Shown here: one piece after another, positions 1 to 8,198 of the stretch | How positions within the stretch are numbered: the first letter of the stretch is position 1 | Layout: each line of letters opens with the position of its first letter | Assembly: GCA_017463155.1 (NCBI GenBank) | Contig: JAFTPT010000021.1 | Span: 18,074-82,073, forward strand | DNA: 64,000 nt | Reading direction: 5' to 3' | DNA from: Blautia sp. | Lineage (GTDB): Bacteria > Bacillota > Clostridia > Lachnospirales > Lachnospiraceae | Program-made: the position numbers and the translations under genes | Notes under the pieces: generated by a model | What the model was told of the DNA's origin: nothing | The model's input: only the letters and a program-made list of their open reading frames with translations | The model's database searches: none

Positions 1-1
1 G

Positions 2-862
2 GGCGGAGACGAGATCCGCATCACCGACATCCTCGCGGTGGACACACTGGCTCCGGTGGAGATCTCCGGTTCCCTTGCAGGGGAGACCTGCATGGAAAAG
101 GCGGTCGGCATCGCGGCCATGGTCAAGACGCAGCAGCTTCCCATGCAGCAGATCGCGGCGCGGCTGGAAAGAGATTACCACATACACGCAGTCGTCGCCG
201 GCGTGGAAGCCGTCATGGCTTCGCTCGGTGCGCTGACAACGCCGGGCACGACGCTGCCGCTGGCCATCCTGGATATGGGCGGCGGGTCTACGGACGCGGC
301 CGTTCTGGAGGCGGACGGGACCGTCCGGACCACACACCAGGCCGGGGCCGGGGAACTGGTCAGCATGCTGATCCAGACAGAGCTGGGCCTTGAGAGCCGC
401 GTGACGGCCGAGCAGATCAAAAAATACCCCATGGGCAAGGTGGAAAGTCTTTTCCATATGCGCCTGGAGAACGGAGCCATGCAGTTCTTTGAGGAGTCCA
501 TCGATCCGAGGTACTTCGGCCATGTGGTGCTTCTTTCACCCGGCGAGATGCTGAAGGTGGAGGAGGATATTCCCATGGAGCGGATCCTGGAGGTCCGCCG
601 GGACGCCAAGCGCAAGGTATTTGTGCGGAATGCACTCCGGGCGCTCCGTACGGTGGCGCCGGATCATGATATACGCAGGATCCCGAACGTGGTACTGGTC
701 GGCGGCTCTGCGGAGGATTTTGAGATCCCGGAGATGCTGATGGAAGCGCTGTCCGAGTACAGGATCGTATGCGGACGCGGCAATATCAGGGGAAAAGAAG
801 GTCCGCGCAACGCGGTCGCGACCGGCCTTCTGCTTTCGTATCTTGGAACAGGAGAGCGTTGA
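2..862 (+). CDS. pduG: Diol/glycerol dehydratase reactivase, large subunit (C-terminal part)
   Basis: The reading frame is open from the left edge, so the 5' part of the gene lies outside the window. The visible part carries an actin/Hsp70-type ATPase motif (LDMGGGSTDAAVL, near nt 270-310) preceded by GVEAVMASLGALTTPG, both typical of the DdrA/PduG family. Members form a complex with the small subunit and use ATP to exchange damaged cobalamin from B12-dependent diol or glycerol dehydratase. The stop codon overlaps the start of the next gene (TGATG), so the pair is translationally coupled. The dehydratase subunits would be expected upstream. I cannot tell propanediol from glycerol dehydratase, so the symbol is by family. 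Confidence 0.9.
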   Translation, partial: GGDEIRITDILAVDTLAPVEISGSLAGETCMEKAVGIAAMVKTQQLPMQQIAARLERDYHIHAVVAGVEAVMASLGALTTPGTTLPLAILDMGGGSTDAAVLEADGTVRTTHQAGAGELVSMLIQTELGLESRVTAEQIKKYPMGKVESLFHMRLENGAMQFFEESIDPRYFGHVVLLSPGEMLKVEEDIPMERILEVRRDAKRKVFVRNALRALRTVAPDHDIRRIPNVVLVGGSAEDFEIPEMLMEALSEYRIVCGRGNIRGKEGPRNAVATGLLLSYLGTGER

Positions 863-1200
863 TGGTTGTAAACAGACCTTCCATAATCGTTTATACGGAT
901 CATCCCGACGAGGATCTTCTGAAGGAGGTACTGGCAGGGATCGAGGAAGAGGGCGTTCTGTACCAGGTGTCCGAACGAAACGGTGACCTGGACACACTGG
1001 CCTTTGAAGCGGCGGCGGAGTCCATGCTGGGGAGCGGGATCGGGATCCTGGGAAACCGCATGGCCATGCAGATGCAGCGGCTTCCGAAGGGGCACAATGT
1101 TTTTGAACTGGATTCGCCACGGTTCTGGCAATGCAGGAACCTGGGGGCGAACAGCGCGAGGGCGATCAAAAAAATGCCCTTCAGGCCTCTTTACGGGTAA
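862..1200 (+). CDS. pduH: Diol/glycerol dehydratase reactivase, small subunit
   Basis: This 112-residue protein starts at the ATG that overlaps the TGA of the large subunit. It opens with VVNRPSIIVYTDH and holds the LGSGIGILGNRMAMQ region, as in PduH/DdrB. It partners the large subunit and substitutes for a dehydratase beta-like surface during cobalamin exchange. Length and position fit the family. A longer frame extends upstream inside pduG, but the overlapping ATG is the natural start. Confidence 0.88.
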   Translation: MVVNRPSIIVYTDHPDEDLLKEVLAGIEEEGVLYQVSERNGDLDTLAFEAAAESMLGSGIGILGNRMAMQMQRLPKGHNVFELDSPRFWQCRNLGANSARAIKKMPFRPLYG

Positions 1201-1236
1201 TCCATCGAAAAAACCTGCTTTTGGAGAAATGATGCC

Positions 1237-2319
1237 ATGAACATATATACCAGAAACGGAGACAGAGGAACGACGAGCCTCATCCGCGACAAGAATATAT
1301 CCAAATCGGACGACCGGATCCAGCTGGTCGGGACGATCGATGAACTGACAAGCCATCTGGGCCTCGTCAAGACCATGCTGCGGGACGCGGACACGGTTCA
1401 TCTCCTGGAGAAGATCCAGGGGACGCTGATCACGGTCATGGCAGGTGTGGCCGATCCCTACAATCGGGAATACAAGATCGAGGATGGCCGGACGGAGGAG
1501 CTGGAGACCGAGATCGACCGGCTGGAGGGCCTATTTGAGAGACCGAAAAAGTTCATCCTTCCCGGCGGCAGCCGGCTTTCCGCCGAGATTGACGTGGCAA
1601 GGACAGTCGCCAGAAGAGCCGAACGGGCACTGGCGCTGGTCAGCGTACGGTTCGGTGCGGATGCCGGGACCAAACGATATATGAACCGGCTGGCCGATTA
1701 TCTGTATGTGCTGGCCAGATATGAAGATGCAAAGGCAGAAGGTAGGATCATGGCAGAAAAGAATCCGGAGAACAGCTACAGGATGCCGGTGGTGCGGGAC
1801 GCGGAGCTCGAAAAGGAGCCGGCCGGGACGATCCCCGGCGGAGCAGGCAGTTCTTCCTTCAACGAGGCGGTCATTCAGGAGGTCATGCGCCGCATGACAG
1901 AGACCACCCGCATATCCCTGGCTTCGGCCAAGAAGCTGATCGACAGACTGGAGAAGGAAGCAGAACGCAGGGGAAGCAAGGCCGTATTCGCCATTTGCGG
2001 TCCCGAAGGAAATCCGATCGCAGTCCATGTGATGGACGGGGCTTTCCTGGTCAGCTTTGACGTTGCCACCAAAAAGGCCTACACCGCGGCAGCGGTGAAG
2101 ATGTCGACGATGGAGCTCTCCGCACTCGCGCAGCCGGGCGGTACCTTCTACGGCGTCGATAAGATGGAAAACGGAAAGATTGTGATCTTTGGAGGCGGGA
2201 TCCCGCTCACGGCAGGCGGACGGATCATCGGGGCGCTCGGCGTAAGCGGCGGGACCGGTGAGGAGGACCACAGCCTGGCGGAATACGGACTGTCGATCCT
2301 TCCGGAGGTTTTACAGTAA
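1237..2319 (+). CDS. pduO: PduO-type corrinoid adenosyltransferase with C-terminal GlcG/HbpS-like domain
   Basis: This is a 360-residue two-domain protein. Residues 1 to about 170 form the PduO-type ATP:cob(I)alamin adenosyltransferase: TRNGDRGTTSL near the N-terminus, then the helical bundle with LPGGSRLSAEIDVARTVARRAER, the usual ATP and corrinoid-binding region. Residues from about 205 to 360 match the GlcG/HbpS-like domain that forms the C-terminal half of PduO (FNEAVIQEVMRRM, GGGIPLTAGGRIIGALGVSGG). It would make the adenosylcobalamin cofactor that the reactivase loads into the dehydratase. It lies 36 bases after pduH in the same operon and is the last gene before a palindromic repeat that could end transcription. 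Confidence 0.9.
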   Translation: MNIYTRNGDRGTTSLIRDKNISKSDDRIQLVGTIDELTSHLGLVKTMLRDADTVHLLEKIQGTLITVMAGVADPYNREYKIEDGRTEELETEIDRLEGLFERPKKFILPGGSRLSAEIDVARTVARRAERALALVSVRFGADAGTKRYMNRLADYLYVLARYEDAKAEGRIMAEKNPENSYRMPVVRDAELEKEPAGTIPGGAGSSSFNEAVIQEVMRRMTETTRISLASAKKLIDRLEKEAERRGSKAVFAICGPEGNPIAVHVMDGAFLVSFDVATKKAYTAAAVKMSTMELSALAQPGGTFYGVDKMENGKIVIFGGGIPLTAGGRIIGALGVSGGTGEEDHSLAEYGLSILPEVLQ

Positions 2320-2330
2320 CAGGAAAAGTA

Positions 2331-2392
2331 GACAGGGGACGGTTCTGTGTCTTGTTTGACTCGTCAAACAAGACACAGAACCGTCCCCTGTC
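2331..2392. repeat. 62-base palindromic repeat, copy 1
   Basis: Two perfectly complementary 29-base arms (beginning GACAGGGGACGG) flank a CTCG loop. The outer flanks (GGAAAAGTA and TTTCCC) extend the stem imperfectly. The same sequence recurs exactly at 39069-39130, with a changed loop at 19893-19954 and as a diverged form at 19119-19192. Here it sits between the convergent ends of pduO and the carboxypeptidase, where it could act as a bidirectional terminator. Confidence 0.95.
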
Positions 2393-2401
2393 TTTCCCAT
2401 A

Positions 2402-3700
2402 TCAATCATCGGTGGAGTGATCTGCCGGTGGTCTGTGCAGTACTTTTTTCATGGCACGTATGAGGAAGAAGAGAAGCAGGATCCCGGCCGCTCCGATCAG
2501 GAAATACGGGATCAGATTGATCTGTTTTGAATAATCCGCGGCCTCCTGAAGATGCTTGTCGGAGGCGATGGAAACGGAATTATCCTCGACAGCGGGAACC
2601 TCCGCGATGGCATGTCCGACCACGGCACCGCCGAACAGGTAGGTCCGGTCAAGGTCGCCGTTCTCCATCGGGACGTCCTTGATCTCAAGATTGTCCGCGG
2701 AAGCAGCCGAGGGATAGACGACCGTTCCGCCGCTTATCACGTGGAAATCATCGGTCCCCAGGTCTTCGATCTTGAAATTGTCAAATGCGTAGTTGAGCAG
2801 TTGGATCGCCTGGTCATCCGTCATATCCGCCTGGCCCATCATGACGACACAGACGAGCGTCAGATCTCCGCGCGTGGCGGCACAGCTGAGTACACTGCCG
2901 GAAGCTTCGGTATAACCTTCTTTTCCACCGATACAGTCCGGATAATAAGCATCGCTGGACGGCTCCGTCATCGTAAAGCGGTTGGACAGGGCACGTTCGC
3001 CGCCGGAAACATTGGTGGCCGGGATCGTGTAGGAAGTGGTGCTGCAGATCGTCCGGAAGGTCTCGTCCGCCATGGCGGCCTTGGTGATCAGGGCCAGGTC
3101 GTGGGCTGTCGTATGCTGCGCCGGATCGGGCAGGCCGGTGGGATTGGTAAACAGTGTATCCGTGCAGCCGATCTCTGCAGCCTTCTGGTTCATCATGTCG
3201 ACAAAGCCCTCGACGGAGCCGCCGACATGCTCGGCAACCTGCAGGGCCACATCGTTGGCGGAGACCAGCATGATCGCGTACAGGCACTGCTCCATGGTGA
3301 AGACCTCGTCGATCTGGGCGGCAATATGGGCGCCGCCGTCCGTGACGCCGGACACGCCGGTCGCGGTCATTACGACTTCGTCGGTCAGAGAACTGTTTTC
3401 CAGAGCGACAAGGCATGTCATCAGCTTGACGGAGCTGGAAGGATACAGCGCTTCATCCATATTCTTGGCATAGAGGATGGTGTCCGTCGACACCTCCTGT
3501 ACGAATGCGGATTCCGCGGGGATCTCGGGTCCCTGCGGCCATCCGGGAATCGCGTTTGTCGTGACGCCGGGATTGGACGCCGGAACGGTTTCCTCCGTGC
3601 TCTCTACGGTTTCTTCTGCGTAGGTGACAGTCCGGAGCCCGCTGGCCAGAATAAGAAGAATACAGAGAAAAAAGGCAAGATGTATATACTTGTTTCTCAT
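2402..3700 (-). CDS. D-alanyl-D-alanine carboxypeptidase (peptidase S11), membrane-anchored
   Basis: This is a 432-residue penicillin-binding protein of the low-molecular-mass DacA/DacF type, which trims the terminal D-Ala of peptidoglycan stem peptides outside the membrane. An N-terminal signal segment (about residues 5-28), the SxxK motif (S89-K92 in YPSSSVKLM) and the SxN motif (S147-N149) are present. The third motif is KEG (260-262, GGKEGYT) instead of the usual KTG. A C-terminal hydrophobic helix followed by basic residues (INLIPYFLIGAAGILLLFF) would anchor it. I chose the ATG at 3700 because GGGAG lies eight bases before it; a start seven codons further upstream has no such site. Confidence 0.9.
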   Translation of the reverse strand: MRNKYIHLAFFLCILLILASGLRTVTYAEETVESTEETVPASNPGVTTNAIPGWPQGPEIPAESAFVQEVSTDTILYAKNMDEALYPSSSVKLMTCLVALENSSLTDEVVMTATGVSGVTDGGAHIAAQIDEVFTMEQCLYAIMLVSANDVALQVAEHVGGSVEGFVDMMNQKAAEIGCTDTLFTNPTGLPDPAQHTTAHDLALITKAAMADETFRTICSTTSYTIPATNVSGGERALSNRFTMTEPSSDAYYPDCIGGKEGYTEASGSVLSCAATRGDLTLVCVVMMGQADMTDDQAIQLLNYAFDNFKIEDLGTDDFHVISGGTVVYPSAASADNLEIKDVPMENGDLDRTYLFGGAVVGHAIAEVPAVEDNSVSIASDKHLQEAADYSKQINLIPYFLIGAAGILLLFFLIRAMKKVLHRPPADHSTDD

Positions 3701-3732
3701 AATGAAAACTCCCGTAACCATAATCTCAGGTC

Positions 3733-3762
3733 AGTATAGCACATTTGGTGCCTTCCTTGCAA
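3733..3762 (-). promoter_or_regulatory. Promoter of the carboxypeptidase gene
   Basis: Read on the minus strand, TTGCAA (3762-3757) is followed after 18 bases by TATACT (3738-3733), about 33 bases before the ATG at 3700. The hexamer TTGCAA is its own reverse complement and also serves the plus-strand promoter. Confidence 0.6.
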
Positions 3763-3785
3763 AAAATACCGCATAATGTTACAAT
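3757..3785 (+). promoter_or_regulatory. Promoter of the glycosyltransferase operon
   Basis: TTGCAA (3757-3762) is followed by a 17-base spacer and TACAAT (3780-3785), about 33 bases before the ATG at 3819. It shares the whole -35 hexamer with the divergent promoter. Confidence 0.6.
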
Positions 3786-3818
3786 ATCTTAATAAATACT
3801 AAACAAGGAGGCGTCTGT

Positions 3819-5681
3819 ATGGGAAAAAACGATCCCTGGATGGGAAAGATCCGATGGACAAAGGTCCTTCATAAGCTGTCTCCCTACACGATCCTGAAGG
3901 GGGTCAGGTATCTCAGGCATTACGGGCCGAAGGAATTCTGGATCCGTCTCCACGAACGCTTTGAGCCGGAGGAGATCCCCTACGAGCTTTGGTATGAGGC
4001 ATACAGGCCTGATGAAAAGACCCTGGACAAACAAAGAAAAAAAGATTTCCGCATCCGGCCGCTGATCAGCATTGCCGTTCCTGTGTACAGAACGCCGGAG
4101 ACTTTTCTCAGGCAGATGATCGAATCCGTGCAGGCACAGACCTACACGAACTGGGAGCTCTGCATTGCGAACGGGAGTCCGGAGGACGGAACCGTCTCAA
4201 AGGTACTCGCGGAATATGAGGCCCGGGACAAGCGGATCCGGCATCAGGACCTTGCAGAAAACGAAGGGATCGCGGGAAACACAAACGCCGCCTTTGCCAT
4301 GGCACAGGGTGATTTCGTCGGTCTTCTGGACCACGACGACCTGCTGGCCCCGAACGCGCTCTTCGAGATCGTTTCTCTTTTGGAACGGGAGAAGGACTGC
4401 GACGTGATCTACACGGACGAGGACAAGGTGACCATGGATGCGAAGGAGCATTTCCAGCCCCATTTCAAGCCGGATTTCAACCTGGACCTGCTCCGTTCCA
4501 ACAACTATATCTGCCATTTTCTGGTGATCAGGCGGAGTCTCCTCGCCCGGACCGGCGGTTTCCGGGCCGGGTTTGACGGAGCGCAGGATCACGACCTGAT
4601 CTTCCGCTGTGTGGAGAAGGCCGGAAAGGTTGGACATGTCCCGGAGATCCTGTATCACTGGAGGACACACAGGGCTTCCACGGCCGACAATCCAAACAGC
4701 AAGATGTACGCCTACGAGGCAGGGAAGAGGGCCATCGAGGAGCACCTGGAACGGACAGGTGTCAAAGGAGAGGTCAGCCATACCAAAGACTACGGCTTTT
4801 ACAGAGTGAAATATCCTGTCCGGGGAGAGCCGCTGGTCTCGATCCTGATCCCGAACAAGGATGAGACGGAGACGCTCAGGAACTGTATCGACGGGCTTCT
4901 TCATAGGACGGCCTACCACAATTTCGAGATCCTTCTGATCGAGAACAACAGTACGTCGAAGGAGATCTTCCGGTATTACAGGAGCCTGCGAAACGAGCCG
5001 AAGATACGCCTTCTCCGGTACAAGGGCCCCTTCAACTATTCTGCCATCAACAATTTCGGAGCCGCAAAAGCCAGAGGAGAGTTCCTACTGTTCCTCAATA
5101 ATGACATCGAGATCAAAGAGGAAGACTGGCTCAACGAGATGCTCGGCACCTGTCAGCGGCCGGACGTGGGCGCCATCGGCGCAAAGCTTCTGTATCCGGA
5201 CGGAAAGATCCAGCATGCCGGGATCGTGATCGGGATCGGCGGGATCGCCGGGAGCATGTTCGTGGACATGCCGGGGGAGAGGACCGGCTACCTTCATAAG
5301 GCTTCGCTCATGCAGGATATGAGCGCCGTGACGGCAGCCTGCATGCTGATGAAGCGGGATGTGTTCGAGCGGCTGGGAGGCTTTACGGAGGAACTGGCGG
5401 TCGCGTTCAATGATGTGGACCTCTGCCTGCGGGTGAACCGGGCCGGTCTTCGGGTGGTCTATGACCCGTACGCCGTCCTGTACCATCTGGAGTCCCGTAC
5501 CAGGGGCGCCGAGGACAGCAAAGCCAAGGTCAGGCGGTTCCAGAACGAGATCGAATATATGCGGTGCAACTGGATCGATCTGTTGAAAAAGGGCGATCCG
5601 TACTATAACAAAAACCTTTCTCTCACGAAGTGGAATTATTCTTTGCGCCCGCTTCCGGGAATGGGAGAAAAGAAGGGATAG
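3819..5681 (+). CDS. Tandem-domain family 2 glycosyltransferase
   Basis: This is a 620-residue protein with two GT-A fold family 2 domains. The first starts near residue 81 (PLISIAVPVY) and has the nucleotide/metal-binding acidic motif DHDD at 171-174. The second starts near residue 338 (PLVSILIPNK) and has NND at 427-429 plus the acceptor-side motif FNDVDLCLR. Such proteins add sugars, often rhamnose, to lipid-linked or surface glycans at the cytoplasmic face. A strong AAGGAGG site precedes the ATG. It is followed after three bases by another GT2 gene, then a polyprenyl-phosphate sugar transferase and an LCP ligase, which suggests a role in a wall or capsule glycan. The sugar cannot be deduced. 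Confidence 0.88.
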   Translation: MGKNDPWMGKIRWTKVLHKLSPYTILKGVRYLRHYGPKEFWIRLHERFEPEEIPYELWYEAYRPDEKTLDKQRKKDFRIRPLISIAVPVYRTPETFLRQMIESVQAQTYTNWELCIANGSPEDGTVSKVLAEYEARDKRIRHQDLAENEGIAGNTNAAFAMAQGDFVGLLDHDDLLAPNALFEIVSLLEREKDCDVIYTDEDKVTMDAKEHFQPHFKPDFNLDLLRSNNYICHFLVIRRSLLARTGGFRAGFDGAQDHDLIFRCVEKAGKVGHVPEILYHWRTHRASTADNPNSKMYAYEAGKRAIEEHLERTGVKGEVSHTKDYGFYRVKYPVRGEPLVSILIPNKDETETLRNCIDGLLHRTAYHNFEILLIENNSTSKEIFRYYRSLRNEPKIRLLRYKGPFNYSAINNFGAAKARGEFLLFLNNDIEIKEEDWLNEMLGTCQRPDVGAIGAKLLYPDGKIQHAGIVIGIGGIAGSMFVDMPGERTGYLHKASLMQDMSAVTAACMLMKRDVFERLGGFTEELAVAFNDVDLCLRVNRAGLRVVYDPYAVLYHLESRTRGAEDSKAKVRRFQNEIEYMRCNWIDLLKKGDPYYNKNLSLTKWNYSLRPLPGMGEKKG

Positions 5682-5684
5682 ACC

Positions 5685-6638
5685 ATGCAGCAGGTATCGG
5701 TGATCATTCCGAACTACAATGGAAAAAAATATCTGGAAAGCCTGATGGAAGCACTTTCCGTCCAGACATGCCGGCATTTTGAGGTGATCGTCGTGGATAA
5801 CGGCTCCACGGACGGAAGCGCTGCTTTTCTGTATGAGCAGTATCCGGAGACGAGGGTACTTTGTTTTCCCGAGAACCTGGGCTTTGCGAGGGCGGTAAAC
5901 GAGGGGATCCGGGCGTCTTCGCTCCCCTACGTGCTGCTTCTGAACAATGACACCGTGCCGGACCGGGAGTTCGTCCGGGAAATGCTGCAGGCGATCCGCC
6001 GCCATAAAAAAGCCTTTTCGTGCCAGGCCCGGATGATGCAGCTGCACGCGCCGGAGCTTCTCGATGACGCGGGAGACTGCTACTCGGCCCTCGGCTGGGC
6101 TTTCGCCCGCGGCAAAGGAAAGAAGGCGGACCGGTATATGGAGGAGCAGAGGATCTTTTCAAGCTGCGCAGGGGCCGCCATCTACAGGCGCAAGCTTTTT
6201 TCACGGACCGGCCTATTTGATGAGGAGCATTTTGCCTATCTGGAGGATCTCGATATCGGCTACCGCGCGAGACTCCTCGGGTACGAGAACTGGTACGCGC
6301 CGAAGGCCGTTGTCCTGCACGTGGGCAGCGGGACCAGCGGCTCCCGTTACAACCAGTTCAAGACCCGGTATTCCTCCCGGAACAATGTGTATCTGATCTA
6401 CAAAAACATGCCGGCGGCACAGATCATCCTGAATTTGCCGCTTCTGGCGGCCGGATTCGGCATCAAGCTTGTATTCTTTACTTTCCGGGGACTCGGCAGA
6501 GAGTATCTGGCAGGGATCAAGAACGGCTTTTCCATCAGCAGACGAGATAAAAAGCTTCCCTTTTCCCTGACACGTCTTCCGGCCTATGCCCGGATCCAGA
6601 TGGAACTCTGGAAGAACCTGTTCCTGCGTTTTCGCTGA
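5685..6638 (+). CDS. Family 2 glycosyltransferase, rhamnosyltransferase-like
   Basis: This is a 317-residue GT2 enzyme. It opens with VSVIIPNYNGKKYLESL, carries NND at 87-89 as the metal/nucleotide motif and HFAYLEDLDIGYRA as the catalytic-base region. A hydrophobic stretch near 242-262 (AQIILNLPLLAAGFGIKLVFF) suggests membrane contact. This pattern is common in dTDP-rhamnose transferases of the WbbL/RfbF type, but the donor is an inference. It lies three bases after the tandem GT2 gene and is probably co-transcribed with it. Confidence 0.87.
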   Translation: MQQVSVIIPNYNGKKYLESLMEALSVQTCRHFEVIVVDNGSTDGSAAFLYEQYPETRVLCFPENLGFARAVNEGIRASSLPYVLLLNNDTVPDREFVREMLQAIRRHKKAFSCQARMMQLHAPELLDDAGDCYSALGWAFARGKGKKADRYMEEQRIFSSCAGAAIYRRKLFSRTGLFDEEHFAYLEDLDIGYRARLLGYENWYAPKAVVLHVGSGTSGSRYNQFKTRYSSRNNVYLIYKNMPAAQIILNLPLLAAGFGIKLVFFTFRGLGREYLAGIKNGFSISRRDKKLPFSLTRLPAYARIQMELWKNLFLRFR

Positions 6639-6783
6639 GGACAGGAGGAGGTTTACGTAATTTATTTTTCCTTTTTTGGAAGAATCTGTTGAAATTCTGT
6701 TACGGATATTATAAGATAATTGCAATGATGTCGATGGGGTTGGGGGAACTATGCCCTGACACAGAATCGCAGAGGTGACAGAA

Positions 6784-8187
6784 TTGATTATCGATAATGA
6801 AAAGCATTTCAGCCGTCTGCATATACTGATCGATATTTTCATCATTGCGCTGTCCTACGCATCGGCCTGGGCATTGCGCTTTGTAGGTATATTTTCCAAT
6901 ACGGCAGTCAGGGCCAAGAGTTTTCAGGAGTACATGTTCCTTCTGATCTTCATCATTCCGGCCTACCTGCTGCTGTACCAGGCGTTCGACCTGTATACGC
7001 CGCTGCGGATGCAGGGGAGACGGCTGGTGCTCGCCAACGTGATCAAGGCAAACACGCTCGGCCTTCTGCTGATCATCGCCGCCTTGTATATCGTATGGGA
7101 GCAGTATTATTCCAGACTTACCTTCCTGATCTTCTATTTCATCAACATCGCGCTTGAGTGGATCGTGCGCATGGCGATCTTCTATGTCCTCCGGGACATG
7201 CGGCGCAAGGGTCTCAACCAGAAACAGGTCCTGCTGGTCGGATACAGCCGCGCGGCGGAGGAGTACATCGACCGGATCCAGGAGAATCCGCAGTGGGGCT
7301 ACCTGGTGCGCGGGATCCTGGATGACAGGGTGGATGCAGGAACGGAATATAAAGGCATCAAGGTCCTCGGCAGGATCGCGAATCTTCCGGTGATCCTTCC
7401 GATCAGCCATCTGGACGAGATCGCCATTACCCTTGGTCTGGGAGAATACTACCGTCTGGAAAAGATCGTCAGCATGTGTGAAAAGTCGGGAGTACACACA
7501 AAGTTCATTCCCGATTATAATAATATCATACCGACAAAGCCGTACACGGAGGACATCCAGGGGCTGCCGGTGATCAACATCAGGTATGTGCCGCTCAGCA
7601 ATACCTTTAATTTTATGGTCAAACGGATCATGGACGTGATCGGTTCTCTGATCGCCATCGTGGTGTCATCGCCGGTCATGCTTGTCATGTGCATCCTGAT
7701 CAAGGCGACTTCACCGGGGCCGCTGATCTATAAACAGGAGCGGGTCGGGTTACATAATAAGACCTTCCGGATGTACAAATTCCGTTCGATGGAGATCCAG
7801 TCCGACGAGGCCGAAAAGAAAGCCTGGACGGTCAAAAATGACCCGCGGGTCACCGGGATCGGACGGTTTATGCGGCATACCAGCATCGACGAGCTGCCGC
7901 AGCTGTTCAATATCCTGAAGGGTGATATGAGCCTGGTGGGACCGCGCCCGGAGCGGCCGTTCTTTGTCGAGAAATTCCGTGAGGAGATCCCGCGCTATAT
8001 GGTCAAGCACCAGGTGCGCCCGGGCCTGACCGGCTGGGCACAGGTGAACGGCTTCCGCGGCGATACCTCCATCCGCAAGCGGATCGACTGCGATCTGTAT
8101 TATATTGAAAACTGGAGCATCGGATTTGATATCAAGATCCTTCTGCTGACGTTTTTCAAAGGCTTTGTCAACAAAAACGCATATTAA
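6784..8187 (+). CDS. Undecaprenyl-phosphate sugar phosphotransferase (exopolysaccharide initiating enzyme)
   Basis: The product is about 467 residues. The N-terminal part has four or five membrane helices, the middle a nucleotide-binding-like region (QVLLVGYSRAAEEYIDRI), and the C-terminus, from about residue 275, the bacterial sugar transferase domain with KRIMDVIGSL, PGPLIYKQERVG, RHTSIDELPQL and PGLTGWAQVNG. The family transfers a sugar-1-phosphate from a nucleotide sugar to the lipid carrier, starting a surface polymer. A GTG at 6775 is part of AGAGGTGA, a good ribosome site for the in-frame TTG at 6784, so I prefer TTG. A 145-base gap upstream holds only a weak possible promoter. Confidence 0.92.
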   Translation: MIIDNEKHFSRLHILIDIFIIALSYASAWALRFVGIFSNTAVRAKSFQEYMFLLIFIIPAYLLLYQAFDLYTPLRMQGRRLVLANVIKANTLGLLLIIAALYIVWEQYYSRLTFLIFYFINIALEWIVRMAIFYVLRDMRRKGLNQKQVLLVGYSRAAEEYIDRIQENPQWGYLVRGILDDRVDAGTEYKGIKVLGRIANLPVILPISHLDEIAITLGLGEYYRLEKIVSMCEKSGVHTKFIPDYNNIIPTKPYTEDIQGLPVINIRYVPLSNTFNFMVKRIMDVIGSLIAIVVSSPVMLVMCILIKATSPGPLIYKQERVGLHNKTFRMYKFRSMEIQSDEAEKKAWTVKNDPRVTGIGRFMRHTSIDELPQLFNILKGDMSLVGPRPERPFFVEKFREEIPRYMVKHQVRPGLTGWAQVNGFRGDTSIRKRIDCDLYYIENWSIGFDIKILLLTFFKGFVNKNAY

Positions 8188-8198
8188 AGGGGAAAAAC

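Noticed and set aside
1-862. Apparent N-terminal truncation of the reactivase large subunit
   Set aside because: The frame is open to the window edge, so the missing part is outside the window and not a mutation.
2552-3739. Long open frame on the plus strand opposite the carboxypeptidase
   Set aside because: It is the antisense shadow of a gene with clear S11 motifs. It has low-complexity content and no family features.
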